The position numbers and the translations under genes were made by a program. A stretch of 64,000 nucleotides of DNA from Treponema sp. (lineage in GTDB: Bacteria; Spirochaetota; Spirochaetia; Treponematales; Treponemataceae): NCBI GenBank assembly GCA_017449285.1, contig JAFSJX010000003.1:1-64000 (forward strand). The letters run 5' to 3'. Each line of letters opens with the position of its first letter. The first letter of the stretch is position 1. The notes beneath the pieces are model-generated. The model made no database searches. It was given only the letters and a program-made list of their open reading frames with translations, and was not told the DNA's origin. Shown piece after piece: positions 8,560 through 17,848 of the stretch.

Positions 8560-9192
8560 TTATTCCTTCCAGAAATGCTCTTCGATTTCCAAACAAAGCG
8601 CGTGATAGACGGGCAGATGGAATTCCTGAATCATAAAGGTCTCATTTGCAGGAACAATTATCGTGATGTCCGCCAGATTTTTGATTTTGCCGCCGCTTTT
8701 GCCGGTGAGCGCGATGGTTTTGAGCCCCTTTGCCTTTGCGACAACCGTGGCGTAAATCACATCGGCAGAGTTTCCGCTTGTGGTAATGCCCAAAAACACA
8801 TCCTCCGGCTTTCCGTAGCCGTTCACCTGCTGGGCGAACATGACGTTTCCGTCAACATCGTTAAGGCTTGCCGTCATGAGCGCACTCTGGTTCGTGAGGG
8901 CAATGGCGGGAAGAGAGCCTTGCAGTTTGTCGGAAAGATATTCGCCTGTTGCAGAATCAATGCCTTTGAGTTTTTCAAGGAAAGTGTCTTCCGGCTTTCT
9001 TATTTTGACGAAAGATTTTAAGAGTTCGCCGCAGATGTGGTCTGAGTCAGCGGCACTTCCACCGTTTCCTGCGACCAAGAGTTTGCCGCCTTTTTCGTAA
9101 GAGTCAATGATTGCCTTTGCAGCCTTTCGAATGTCATTTTCGCAGACTGAAAGGGCTGGGTATCGTTCAATAAGTTGTTTAATGTAGTCCAT
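8560..9192 (-). CDS. gmhA: Phosphoheptose isomerase (SIS domain)
   Basis: 210 residues, the usual GmhA length. It isomerises sedoheptulose-7-phosphate to D-glycero-D-manno-heptose-7-phosphate in the cytosol. The SIS signature AGNGGSAADSDHICGELL lies near residues 42-59, and a second phosphate-binding Ser/Thr stretch is LGITTSGNSADV. The C-terminal FMIQEFHLPVYHALC contributes the active-site Glu/His region. It starts at ATG 9192, sharing one base with the stop of hddA, so the two are translationally coupled. Confidence 0.92.
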   Translation of the reverse strand: MDYIKQLIERYPALSVCENDIRKAAKAIIDSYEKGGKLLVAGNGGSAADSDHICGELLKSFVKIRKPEDTFLEKLKGIDSATGEYLSDKLQGSLPAIALTNQSALMTASLNDVDGNVMFAQQVNGYGKPEDVFLGITTSGNSADVIYATVVAKAKGLKTIALTGKSGGKIKNLADITIIVPANETFMIQEFHLPVYHALCLEIEEHFWKE

Positions 9193-10187
9193 TAGTCTTC
9201 AAACTCCTCTGCCTGATAGAATACGATTTTTGTGCCTTCATTTTCAAACTGGAAGGGCACATGCAGTTGGTCTTTGAGGGCTGCGCGGACGGCTTCCTGT
9301 TTTTCTTTCGGCACGTAGAATAGCAAAAATCCGCCGCCGCCTGCCCCGAGCAGTTTTCCGCCCAATGCTCCCGCTTTCATGGCCGCATTGTACTGGTCGT
9401 CGATGGAATCAGAAGAAATGCCCGAAGAAATGCCGCGCTTTAACTGCCAGGTGTAGTCAAGCAGGCGGCCGAAGTCGTCCAAATCCGCATCCTTGGTGAC
9501 GAGAACCTGTTCCGCCTTGTCTACTAAATCATACATCTTCAGAAGTTCTTGCGTCTTATCCTTCATGGATTTTTCTGTTTTTTTCTGCACGTCGGACGAA
9601 AAGCGTGAAATTCCTGTAAAGAAAAGCATGAGGTTGTCATTCAGGGCTTTTTTGCGCTCAGGAGAAATGATAATGGGATTGACCGTGTAGCCGTCCTGGG
9701 AAAAGTCGATTCGGTTCAGTCCGCCGAAGGAAGCCGCAATCTGATCCTGAATACCGCCCGCCTCGGCACAAAGAACGCGTTCCAAATGGATTGCATCGTC
9801 AGCCAGTTTCCGCTTGTCGGCATATTTTCCTTTGAGCGCATAGAAGGCTTCAAGCATGCCCACGGCGAAAGAAGAGCTGGTGCCAAGACCTGTGCGCGCA
9901 GGAAGGTCAGAGTCGTACACAAGACGAAGCTCGTGCATGTCCAGCCATTCCATCGCGTTACGGATTGCCGGGTGCTTTATTTCCTCGTAGGAATTGACCT
10001 TTTCTTCTTTTGAATAGGTGAGATGGGTCTTGTATTCAAAAAAGCGGGGAAGGTGACGGACGGTGACATAGCAGTATTTGTCAAATGTGGTTGAGAGAAC
10101 CGCTCCGCCGTGTTCATTGTAAAAGCCAGAAAAATCTGTTCCGCCGCCGAAAAAGCTCATGCGGAACGGGGTTCGTGTGATAATCAT
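9192..10187 (-). CDS. hddA: D-glycero-alpha-D-manno-heptose-7-phosphate kinase (GHMP kinase)
   Basis: 331 residues. It phosphorylates heptose-7-phosphate at C1 in the GDP-heptose branch. GHMP features are the N-terminal RTPFRMSFFGGGTDF, the ATP loop ARTGLGTSSSFAVG (about residues 97-110), the ECAGxQDQ-like stretch CAEAGGIQDQIAASFGG, and the C-terminal GALGGKLLGAGGGGF. Length and motifs fit HddA rather than galactokinase. It is followed directly by gmhA and preceded by a glycosyltransferase eight bases away, in one operon. Confidence 0.9.
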   Translation of the reverse strand: MIITRTPFRMSFFGGGTDFSGFYNEHGGAVLSTTFDKYCYVTVRHLPRFFEYKTHLTYSKEEKVNSYEEIKHPAIRNAMEWLDMHELRLVYDSDLPARTGLGTSSSFAVGMLEAFYALKGKYADKRKLADDAIHLERVLCAEAGGIQDQIAASFGGLNRIDFSQDGYTVNPIIISPERKKALNDNLMLFFTGISRFSSDVQKKTEKSMKDKTQELLKMYDLVDKAEQVLVTKDADLDDFGRLLDYTWQLKRGISSGISSDSIDDQYNAAMKAGALGGKLLGAGGGGFLLFYVPKEKQEAVRAALKDQLHVPFQFENEGTKIVFYQAEEFED

Positions 10188-10194
10188 AGGGGGA

Positions 10195-11271
10195 TTATAG
10201 CATATTTTTTTCTTTTAGTACATCGAAAATTCTTTCTGCCGTATGTTTCAGCGTATATTTTTCAAGCAGGCTCCAGGCTGACTCAACAGGCTCTGCCAAA
10301 AGCGCATCCAAATCGACGTTCGCTTCATCGGGATTGATATAGTGGGCGCACTTTCCGTAAATTTCTGGAAGACTTGTGCGGTCAGAAATGATAATCTGCG
10401 CACCGCAAGACAATGCTTCCAGCGGGGGAAGTCCGAATCCCTCAAAATAGGACGGCATGATAAAGGCTTTGCAGGCTCGGTGCATGGCTTTTACTTCTCC
10501 GTCAGAAAGATAGCCTGTCATCACGACATTGCCAAGCGACTTCATCTTTTCCAGTTCGGGTGCGACCACCGAGGGAAGGGGCTTACCAGAGACGGCAAAA
10601 ATCTCATGGGGAAAAAGGGAAGCATGTTCTGCTATCCATTTAAGATTCTTGCGGGTGGAAAGGCTTCCAATCGTAAAATAAAAGGGCTTTTCTTTCAGTT
10701 GCGGAAGCCTGTCAAAAACGCTTTTGTCCTCTTCAATTTTATCGTAACCGCTCACGCCGCTGTAAACGACATGAATTTTTTCCGGCGGAATATGGTAGGT
10801 GTCCACGATTGTCTGCTTGGTGTATTCGCTGACTGTAAAAATCACTTTCGCCCGCCTTGCAATCGCCCTGCACATGAGGCAACTGTAAAAATGAATCAAT
10901 TTGTCGCGGCGGGAGGTAAAGTCAGCGGGATAGAGTTTCTGGTACAAGTCGTGGATGAATTCGATTCCAGGAACAAAGTAGGGGCAGGTGTTCGTGTAGT
11001 CAAAACTGACACGATGGTGGAGAATGACATATTTTTGAAAGGCGATTTGCGTCCATTTTGGGAAAAAATGCGCTTCCTGCGGCAACTGCACGATGCGGAT
11101 GTTTTTGAGCGCGGGAAGATTCCGGGCATTTGCGGGAACAACCAATTCCACCTGATTTGGCTGCACGAGTGAATCAAGATATTCGGTCACTTCTATGGCA
11201 AGCCGCTCGATTCCCGTCAGAGGATGACACCAACTTTCGCCGTTTATGGCGATGATTCTATTTGATTTCAT
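10195..11271 (-). CDS. Glycosyltransferase, GT4 family
   Basis: 358 residues, GT-B fold. The C-terminal half carries the group-1 pattern: FTIGSLSTRKNLKW, a donor-binding stretch AFIMPSYFEGFGLPPLEAL with the conserved E-x7-E spacing, and SDRTSLPEIYG. The N-terminal half contains HPLTGIERLA near residue 17, typical of acceptor domains of mannosyl/heptosyl transferases. It probably adds a sugar, possibly the GDP-heptose made by the downstream genes, to a lipid-linked or LPS-like glycan. Donor and acceptor cannot be read from sequence. Confidence 0.85.
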   Translation of the reverse strand: MKSNRIIAINGESWCHPLTGIERLAIEVTEYLDSLVQPNQVELVVPANARNLPALKNIRIVQLPQEAHFFPKWTQIAFQKYVILHHRVSFDYTNTCPYFVPGIEFIHDLYQKLYPADFTSRRDKLIHFYSCLMCRAIARRAKVIFTVSEYTKQTIVDTYHIPPEKIHVVYSGVSGYDKIEEDKSVFDRLPQLKEKPFYFTIGSLSTRKNLKWIAEHASLFPHEIFAVSGKPLPSVVAPELEKMKSLGNVVMTGYLSDGEVKAMHRACKAFIMPSYFEGFGLPPLEALSCGAQIIISDRTSLPEIYGKCAHYINPDEANVDLDALLAEPVESAWSLLEKYTLKHTAERIFDVLKEKNML

Positions 11272-11274
11272 AGG

Positions 11275-13119
11275 CTAAAATCCGTTCTTAAATGCCGCAT
11301 GATTTTCGTATTCATAGACCCGATACCATGTATCATCATATACCAATTTTCCTGTCGTAAAAATCCGTAAGTCAGCGGAGGCGGTGTATTGGTCTTGGCT
11401 TACGAGCAGGAATACTTTTTTGTCCTTGTGATTTTCATCTGAATAGATGTGCTTTGGCGTAAGCCATGTGTCATAATCGTAGGTAGACGTAATCGTTATG
11501 TGAGAATCGTGGTCTTCTGCTTTTTTCAGATTTCCCATTTCAATGCAGCCGTTTGAAATATACGTGATTACCGTGGCATTTCCGAACGTGGCATACCCAA
11601 AGTCAAAGTCGTTCTTCAGAAGAAAATCAGTAACGGCATATTTGTCTTTGTTGTTGTCGGTGACAAGTCTATTTTGAATTGTCGCAAAAGATGAGGTGAC
11701 AAGCAGCGTTCCCCAGACGACACCCAGAAAATAGTTGTGGAGGTCAGAAAAATCAGCGTTTGCAAGCAGGATAACAAGAATCGGAATGACATAGATGATA
11801 ATCGGATAATAATATCGTGCGATATAATCTACGTGGATATACAGGAACGTATTAAAAATCATCGTCACGATAAAAAACACAAGGACTATCTGATTTGACT
11901 TTGGCAGATTTTTTTTCAGTGCCGAAATGAGGGACGCAACCAGCATGATAAGGGCTATATATACAAGCACATTGATGATACCTCCTGGAGAAAAGACCGC
12001 AATGCCCTCGTTATAGCCAAACATACGTACAAGCCCGCCAAAAATATCCCGTAACGTGGTCTCGCCAAAGTGATTGAAACTTATGGAATTCCATTCCGAA
12101 AAAGTCCACAGACGGCGGAAAATCACGTTGTTGCAGACATAGCCAAAACCGCTTAAAATCAATCCCGAAACGCTGTAAAAGACAGATTTGTTTTCAATCC
12201 AAAATCCCTTACATTCATACATCTCTGCTTTTCTGTCTGGAGCGCGGGCTTCCAGAATAATCATCGTGAGCGCGAAAGGAAAAACAAAAATCATAATGTA
12301 GCGAATGCTTGAAAGTCCGCTGACGAATGCGTGAACAAAAAAGAAAATGAGCAGGGCTTTAAAATGCGAGACGGATTCTTTGTGGCACGTCAGTTTGATA
12401 AAAGTTGCCACATAAACAATGCTCATTACCGCATGAGGAATGTAATAGTTTTCTCCCGCGCCAACGTACCATGCAAGGTATGACCACGGACAGATTGCCG
12501 CAATGCAGGCGAAGAATTTGAGCCACCAGTTTTTGACTTCCAGTTGATTCAAAAGATACCAGACTGCAAAGAACAGCACGGCACACGTACAGAAAGATTG
12601 AATCGCTTTGACCGTATTCCAGTTGTCGGTAAGAAAAAATCCCAGCGCGGAAAAGAACTGTGTGTTCAGCAAGCGAATCTCCGTGGAGTAGTACCAGTCC
12701 AACGGCCAGAACGTATGATTCTGCGCACAAATTTTTCCGAGCCAGATTTCAGAGCCTAAGTCCGAGTTGACATGTTGCACGGTTGCGGTGTAGGCGGTGT
12801 ATACAATCATCAGCATGACAGTTCCGAGCAAAACGGAAAGCAGTACGATTTTTTGTCTTAGGGGATATTTGTAGAATATAAGCGCATTGCACAGAATTAC
12901 GATGAACGCAGGCGTAAGAAAGAATGAGGCAATTGATGGCAGCCACTTTTCTATGGAAAAACTACGGTGGAATACTTTTTGCGAAAGAATTGCATAGGTA
13001 AAATCTACAAACTGGCTTGAAAAAAGAGCCAGCATTGCGCTGAGCGCGAGCGCAACGATTGTCACCGTCATCAAGACTGTCGCTGTTTTTTTAGAAAAAT
13101 AATACATTATGTTTTCCAT
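11275..13119 (-). CDS. Polytopic membrane protein, GT-C glycosyltransferase-like
   Basis: 614 residues with about 11-12 hydrophobic helices and a C-terminal soluble tail (about residues 510-614). An acidic stretch HVNSDLGSEIW follows an early helix, as in GT-C transferases that take sugars from polyprenyl phosphate on the outer face of the membrane. I do not recognise a specific family. It sits directly after two small SMR-type flippase halves and an ArnC-like GT2, which fits a role as the terminal transferase of that module. Start ATG 13119 has a GGAG site 12 bases upstream; an ATG four codons in is the alternative. Confidence 0.6.
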   Translation of the reverse strand: MENIMYYFSKKTATVLMTVTIVALALSAMLALFSSQFVDFTYAILSQKVFHRSFSIEKWLPSIASFFLTPAFIVILCNALIFYKYPLRQKIVLLSVLLGTVMLMIVYTAYTATVQHVNSDLGSEIWLGKICAQNHTFWPLDWYYSTEIRLLNTQFFSALGFFLTDNWNTVKAIQSFCTCAVLFFAVWYLLNQLEVKNWWLKFFACIAAICPWSYLAWYVGAGENYYIPHAVMSIVYVATFIKLTCHKESVSHFKALLIFFFVHAFVSGLSSIRYIMIFVFPFALTMIILEARAPDRKAEMYECKGFWIENKSVFYSVSGLILSGFGYVCNNVIFRRLWTFSEWNSISFNHFGETTLRDIFGGLVRMFGYNEGIAVFSPGGIINVLVYIALIMLVASLISALKKNLPKSNQIVLVFFIVTMIFNTFLYIHVDYIARYYYPIIIYVIPILVILLANADFSDLHNYFLGVVWGTLLVTSSFATIQNRLVTDNNKDKYAVTDFLLKNDFDFGYATFGNATVITYISNGCIEMGNLKKAEDHDSHITITSTYDYDTWLTPKHIYSDENHKDKKVFLLVSQDQYTASADLRIFTTGKLVYDDTWYRVYEYENHAAFKNGF

Positions 13120-13133
13120 AGGAAATCATACTC

Positions 13134-13469
13134 CTATATCAAATAAACCGCAATACCGCACAATATTATGCAGATGGCGAGCAGTTTCTTTGCGTTTAGA
13201 CGCTCTTTTAAAAATAGGCGCGAAAATAAAATGACAAAGGCATAACTGGAACTTTCTATCACCGGGATATAGGAGACCGGCACTTTGCGCAGGGCGGTCA
13301 TATCCAACAACACGGCGACAAAAAAAATGGTGTAGCCGGAAAGGACATAGGGATTCAGGTATTCAAAGATAGGACGGGAGTAGGTGCGGTTGGCAGCCTT
13401 TTTTAAAAGAATCTGCGAATAGGCGGAAATGAGGACGGAGACAAAAAGCAGGACGGTATAGGGTATCAT
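13134..13469 (-). CDS. Small EamA/SMR-type membrane protein (ArnF-like half-flippase)
   Basis: 111 residues, four predicted helices: a first helix with SAYSQILLKKAA (the SMR-type Gln/Lys helix end), LRKVPVSYIPVIESSSYAF, and a final helix LAICIILCGIAVYLI. It pairs with the 13472-13846 gene, two bases upstream. Small paired proteins of this kind (ArnE/ArnF) flip undecaprenyl-phosphate sugars to the outer face, and the ArnC-like GT2 just upstream supports that job. A multidrug SMR role is the alternative. Confidence 0.72.
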   Translation of the reverse strand: MIPYTVLLFVSVLISAYSQILLKKAANRTYSRPIFEYLNPYVLSGYTIFFVAVLLDMTALRKVPVSYIPVIESSSYAFVILFSRLFLKERLNAKKLLAICIILCGIAVYLI

Positions 13470-13471
13470 GT

Positions 13472-13846
13472 CTATGAGTTTTCCTCTGTAGTAGTATCAA
13501 GGGCTGCGTCAAGACTGTTCAAAAAGAGTATGCCCGCAAGGATGATTACCGCTCCCGCAATCATGGTTGGCTTTACGCTTTCGCCAAAAAGCAGCCTGCC
13601 AAAGAGAATGCCCCACAAAATCGTGACCGCCTTGTTTGCCGTGGCGACGGAAAGCGGAAAGACTTTCAGCACTTTTTGCCACAAAAAGGCATATACCACC
13701 AGAATGAAGACCACCGCGCCGTAAAGCAAGATAAAGTGGAATGAGAGAAAGTCTTTTTGTGCGGCAATCTTTCCGACGATGGTGTAAGAAGAGTAGAGCA
13801 GAAAGCCCAAATGCATGACAAGAAAAGCGACCGCCTTATTTTTCAT
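13472..13846 (-). CDS. Small EamA/SMR-type membrane protein (ArnE-like half-flippase)
   Basis: 124 residues with four hydrophobic helices. Helix 1 is FLVMHLGFLLYSSYTIVGK; the last is AGAVIILAGILFLNSL, after the typical LLFGESVKPTM. The start overlaps the end of the upstream GT2 by 11 bases and the stop lies two bases before the start of its partner, so the three are co-translated. The likely function is one subunit of a heterodimeric flippase for a polyprenyl-phosphate-linked sugar. Substrate unknown. Confidence 0.7.
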   Translation of the reverse strand: MKNKAVAFLVMHLGFLLYSSYTIVGKIAAQKDFLSFHFILLYGAVVFILVVYAFLWQKVLKVFPLSVATANKAVTILWGILFGRLLFGESVKPTMIAGAVIILAGILFLNSLDAALDTTTEENS

Positions 13847-14777
13847 CGGCAGAATCCTTTTTATCCTGTGTCGTGTTCTTGACGATGAATTTAGGCTGTT
13901 TGTTCACCGTGAGGTAGACTTGCCCAAGATATTTCCCGATGATGCCGAGCGAAACAAGAATAAGTCCGCCTAAAATCAAAATGAGAATGACAAGTGTAGT
14001 CCACCCCGTGACATCCGCCTTTCCGATGAAGTATTGCACGGCATACACGATTGCAAGCACAAGTCCCACCACTGCACTGAAAAAGCCCATGTAAGAGGCA
14101 ATATTGAGTGGCATGGTGGAAAAACCGAAGAGCATACGCAGAAAAACTTTGATTGATTTAATCAGATTATAATTCGATTTTCCCATTTCCCGCTTGTGGT
14201 GTTCAATATCAATCTGCGTGATGTTCCTTGTAACCTGAAAGATAAGACCGTCGATATAGGGAAAGAGGTTGTTAAATTGAACCATTTCCTCTACAACTTT
14301 ACCGCTGATGATTTTAAACGGAGAAAGGTAAATATTTTTTGGCTTATCAAGCGCAATCTCACTGATTTTTCCATTGAACCATGAGCCGATATTTTTCCAG
14401 ACTTTCTGTTTTTTTTCGTTGAAATTGGCATAGCAGACATCCCAGCCTTTTTTCACTTCCTCATACAACTTGGGAATGTCATAGGGGGAATGCTGCAGGT
14501 CATCGTCCATTATCACGACCCAGTTGCCGCTGGCATAGTTCAAGCCCGTCAGAATCGCGCTGTCCTGTCCGCCGTTCTTGCGCAGATTGATACCAAGAAT
14601 GTTTTTGTTTGCGGAGGCAGCTTTCTCTATCTCCTCCCAACTGCTGTCCTTGCTGCAGTCATTTACCATAATCTGCTCGTAGTCAATGTCTTTGAGCGCG
14701 TCTGCAATCTGGCGGGAAAGTTCTGCGACACATTCATGGCTGTTGTATACGGGAATGACAATGCTTATCTCTTTCAT
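13836..14777 (-). CDS. GT2 polyprenyl-phosphate glycosyltransferase (ArnC/DPM1-like)
   Basis: 313 residues. The cytosolic GT-A domain (1-225) has SIVIPVYNS, DCSKDSS, and the catalytic metal motif VIMDDDLQHSP. Two C-terminal helices follow (about 230-290), ending LGIIGKYLGQVYL. This is the domain plan of ArnC, GtrB and related enzymes that move a sugar from a nucleotide to undecaprenyl phosphate. The aminotransferase gene upstream suggests an amino-sugar donor, by analogy with ArnC, but that is inference. Confidence 0.85.
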   Translation of the reverse strand: MKEISIVIPVYNSHECVAELSRQIADALKDIDYEQIMVNDCSKDSSWEEIEKAASANKNILGINLRKNGGQDSAILTGLNYASGNWVVIMDDDLQHSPYDIPKLYEEVKKGWDVCYANFNEKKQKVWKNIGSWFNGKISEIALDKPKNIYLSPFKIISGKVVEEMVQFNNLFPYIDGLIFQVTRNITQIDIEHHKREMGKSNYNLIKSIKVFLRMLFGFSTMPLNIASYMGFFSAVVGLVLAIVYAVQYFIGKADVTGWTTLVILILILGGLILVSLGIIGKYLGQVYLTVNKQPKFIVKNTTQDKKDSADEK

Positions 14778-14786
14778 CTTTTTTTC

Positions 14787-15947
14787 CTAACGGTTTTCGT
14801 AGAATGTTTTGACGGTCTTGATTACCTTGTCCTGCTCGTCTTTTGTTAAGCCATAATAGAGGGGGAGACGCACCAGACGCTCAGAATATGCCGTGGTAAT
14901 CTCATCCGCTCCGTCAAAACGGCCGAATTTGATTCCCGCGGGAGCCGAGTGCAGGGGAATGTAATGGAATACGGCAAGAATGTCCGCGCTTCTCATGTGG
15001 GCAATAAAATCAGTCCGCTCCTGCAAGTCCTTTGTAATCAGATAGAACATGTGGGCGTTGTGTATGCAGCCGTCTGGAATAACCGGCAGGCGGATTTTAC
15101 CCGCTTTTTCCAAATCAGAAAAGGCCTTCTTGTAAGTATTCCAGATATTCATGCGGTAGTTCTGAATCGTGTCCGACTGCTCCAACTGCGCCCACAAATA
15201 TGCTGCGTTCAAATCACTGGGAAGATAGGAAGAGCCATAGTCCCGCCATGTGTATTTGTCAATCTGCCCGCGGAGAAACCTGCTTCTGTCCGTTCCCTTT
15301 TCGCGGATAATCTCGGCTTTCTCAAAATCTTCGTTATTTGTATTGATGATTATTGCACCGCCTTCGCCCATGCTGAAATTTTTTGTCTCATGGAAAGAAA
15401 GGCAGCCAAAGTCGCCGATAGTGCCCAGCGGCTTTCCCTTGTAGGTAGAGCAGACCGCCTGGGCCGCATCCTCAACGACTTTCAGCGAGTGGCGGCGGGC
15501 AATATCCATAATCGTGTCCATCTCACAGGCTACCCCTGCATAATGCACCACGCAGACAGCCTTTGTTTTTTCCGTAACCGCCGCTTCGATTTTTTTCTCA
15601 TCAATATTCATCGTGTCGGGGCGGGCATCAACAAAGACCAGTTTTGCCCCCCTTTGCACAAATGCGTCCGCAGTTGAACAGAAGGTAAAAGATGGCAGAA
15701 TAACTTCGTCACCTATCTGAATGTCGCAGAGCAGGGCAGCCATCTCCAGAGCAGATGTTCCGCTGGTTGTCAGCAAAACCTTAGACTTGTTAGATTCCTC
15801 TCCCTTTTGAGAATTCAGCATATTCTCAAACCATTCGTGACATTTTTTTGTAAATTCGCCGTCGCCGCAGATTTTGTGATTTGCAATCGCCTGCTGCATG
15901 TATGTGACTTCTTTTCCAGTAACAGGGGGAACGTTAAAATGAATCAT
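14787..15947 (-). CDS. wecE: DegT/DnrJ/EryC1/StrS aminotransferase, WecE (RffA)-type
   Basis: 386 residues. PLP-dependent sugar aminotransferase; WecE converts dTDP-4-keto-6-deoxy-D-glucose to dTDP-Fuc4N. Seen: N-terminal NVPPVTGKEVTYMQQAI, TTSGTSALEMAALLCDI, the PLP-phosphate stretch VEDAAQAVCSTYKG, and the Schiff-base Lys in SFHETKNFSMGEGGA. The WecE-type C-terminus is HYIPLHSAPAG. The dTDP-4-keto substrate can come from rfbA/rfbB at 37700-41242. It overlaps the GT-C gene upstream by four bases and precedes the ArnC-like GT2, so the amino sugar may feed the polyprenyl-phosphate module. Confidence 0.85.
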   Translation of the reverse strand: MIHFNVPPVTGKEVTYMQQAIANHKICGDGEFTKKCHEWFENMLNSQKGEESNKSKVLLTTSGTSALEMAALLCDIQIGDEVILPSFTFCSTADAFVQRGAKLVFVDARPDTMNIDEKKIEAAVTEKTKAVCVVHYAGVACEMDTIMDIARRHSLKVVEDAAQAVCSTYKGKPLGTIGDFGCLSFHETKNFSMGEGGAIIINTNNEDFEKAEIIREKGTDRSRFLRGQIDKYTWRDYGSSYLPSDLNAAYLWAQLEQSDTIQNYRMNIWNTYKKAFSDLEKAGKIRLPVIPDGCIHNAHMFYLITKDLQERTDFIAHMRSADILAVFHYIPLHSAPAGIKFGRFDGADEITTAYSERLVRLPLYYGLTKDEQDKVIKTVKTFYENR

Positions 15948-17761
15948 AATTGTCCTTCTTTTATAATTAGTTCCTCAGTAAGAACTAAAGAACCATCTTT
16001 ATTTATGACATCGACATACCAAAATGTATCATTTTTTATGGGATATGTCTTTGCCTGCTCAAGAGATTTTGCAAAATAAACAATCTGCTCGTCATGCAAA
16101 TAAGGCAAAATATTTGGATAATCTGCACGACTGTGAATGACGACAGGGGTTGAAGTATCTTTGAAAAAATTGCTTGAAACATATTGTTCCTTGCTGTCAT
16201 TTAGATGTTCAATTTTGGTAAAGTTCTCTGGCATTGGCATTACATTTGAAATGATAAGAGCAACAAGTATTCCCTGTACGGCATTGCATATATATGAAAG
16301 CCACCCTTTATTCTTTGAGAATATCATACACAGCGGCAGTAGTACAAAAATAGCTGCGACATAGCGAAAGGCAATGACTGGTGTAATGTAAAGCACTACA
16401 TATATAAAGACAACTGCGGTAGAAAAAAGAATTATATGCAATGGCAAGATGCATTTGTCAGTTATATAGTTCAAAATACAACTTGCACCTGCTACAATCA
16501 GCAGGAGTACAAAAGGCAACAGGTTTTTTGTGATAAAAGTATTGGTCAGAAAAAGTGTTTCGAGTGAATGTGCTCCTTCTGTGGCCGATGAAAAAGCTTC
16601 AGCACCTCTGCCTGAAAAGAAACCTGTTCCATAGTTCAGATACAGGCATTTTGTGAAGAGCAATCCTAAGAAAACCGCACAAAAAAGGTATAGCACCATT
16701 TCTCCGTTTTTTTCTTTAATTGAGACAAAAATAAGTATTAGTCCCATGATTCCGAGAAACAGCATGGAAAAATAGTCAATTGAAAAAACAAGCATGGCAA
16801 CAATGCTTGTTCTGATGAAGTTTTGAAATGACATGACTTTTTTGTGGTCTGAAATACTTTTGAAGTAGAAAACAAATACATAGGCAAAAAGAATGAGTAT
16901 TGTTTCTTGTAGTGCATAGGAGCGCATGAATACAGACAGCCCAATAGACGCAGGATTCAAAAAAGAAGCAAGCAGTATCAGTATTCTCGTTAATTTATTA
17001 TTTGTTATTTGAGCGAGGATAAGATACAAAAAGTAAAAGGCAATACAAAAGAAAACATAATTTAAAAGACTCGCTCTAATAAATATTGTCTTAAAATCAG
17101 CAGTCTTTAAGCCTGTAAACCATATTCTACTAAGATAAATGTATAAATTGTTATAGGCGGTGTCTCTGTTATAAATCCATAAATGACCTAAATCCCTTAG
17201 GGTGTCTTTAAAAGATGCATCGTCAAAAAAAATGGCTTCTTTTATTTGCTTTCCTGTGTATGCCTGATTTTGATTAAAATCTTTTCCGCTCCACAATCCG
17301 TATTCATTTTGTGTTACAATCGACACACTGTAAACTTCATCTTCATGAAAAGCCACTTTTTGATTCATCCAATAAAATCTGATACCAGATATTCCTATAA
17401 AAACAAGGATAACTGCAATGACATGTCGCTGCGATAGTTTTTCTTTTAAAGAGTGAATGAAAGCACTCATACTTGTAAAATGCAGATATGGTGGCAAAAA
17501 ATGAAGCGTTACATTAGTAGTCTCAAAATGTAAAAATTGCAGAAGAATAAACAGAATACTATATACAAAAAAAAGCAAGGCATTTCCTAGAAATACGCCT
17601 TTTAGTTGCTCAACTCGATCCGCTTTCATCGGTTTGAATATAGTTACAATGTCAAATACTTTGTGCGCAAAAATATCGATGCAAGCACAGAGAAAAAGCA
17701 ATGAAACTACAAGACAGCCGATTGAAATAGCCGTGAAAATCTTTTTTTTGTTAAACCTCAT
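15944..17761 (-). CDS. Polytopic GT-C-like glycosyltransferase
   Basis: About 605 residues with 11 or more hydrophobic helices. A loop after an early helix contains VAFHEDEVYSVSIV, an acidic pair typical of GT-C (ArnT/PMT-like) active sites, and a C-terminal soluble part of about 80 residues follows. An open frame extends to a GTG four codons upstream, but the ATG at 17761 has an AGGGTG site nine bases upstream and a TATAAT at 17797-17802. Likely role: transfer of a sugar from polyprenyl phosphate at the outer membrane face. No specific family name can be given. Confidence 0.65.
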   Translation of the reverse strand: MRFNKKKIFTAISIGCLVVSLLFLCACIDIFAHKVFDIVTIFKPMKADRVEQLKGVFLGNALLFFVYSILFILLQFLHFETTNVTLHFLPPYLHFTSMSAFIHSLKEKLSQRHVIAVILVFIGISGIRFYWMNQKVAFHEDEVYSVSIVTQNEYGLWSGKDFNQNQAYTGKQIKEAIFFDDASFKDTLRDLGHLWIYNRDTAYNNLYIYLSRIWFTGLKTADFKTIFIRASLLNYVFFCIAFYFLYLILAQITNNKLTRILILLASFLNPASIGLSVFMRSYALQETILILFAYVFVFYFKSISDHKKVMSFQNFIRTSIVAMLVFSIDYFSMLFLGIMGLILIFVSIKEKNGEMVLYLFCAVFLGLLFTKCLYLNYGTGFFSGRGAEAFSSATEGAHSLETLFLTNTFITKNLLPFVLLLIVAGASCILNYITDKCILPLHIILFSTAVVFIYVVLYITPVIAFRYVAAIFVLLPLCMIFSKNKGWLSYICNAVQGILVALIISNVMPMPENFTKIEHLNDSKEQYVSSNFFKDTSTPVVIHSRADYPNILPYLHDEQIVYFAKSLEQAKTYPIKNDTFWYVDVINKDGSLVLTEELIIKEGQL

Positions 17762-17848
17762 GTATGAATGCACCCTTGTATCTGATATGGTAACATATTA
17801 TACAGTTTTTATCTATGAGTTTCTTTGATAAAAACTTCTATCTTGCGC

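Noticed and set aside
10342-11172. 276-codon ORF antisense to the GT4 gene
   Set aside because: Long, but the opposite frame has complete GT4 motifs; this is a shadow of it.
14949-15677. 242-codon ORF antisense to the aminotransferase
   Set aside because: The minus-strand WecE-type motifs are unambiguous; no motif is seen in the antisense frame.
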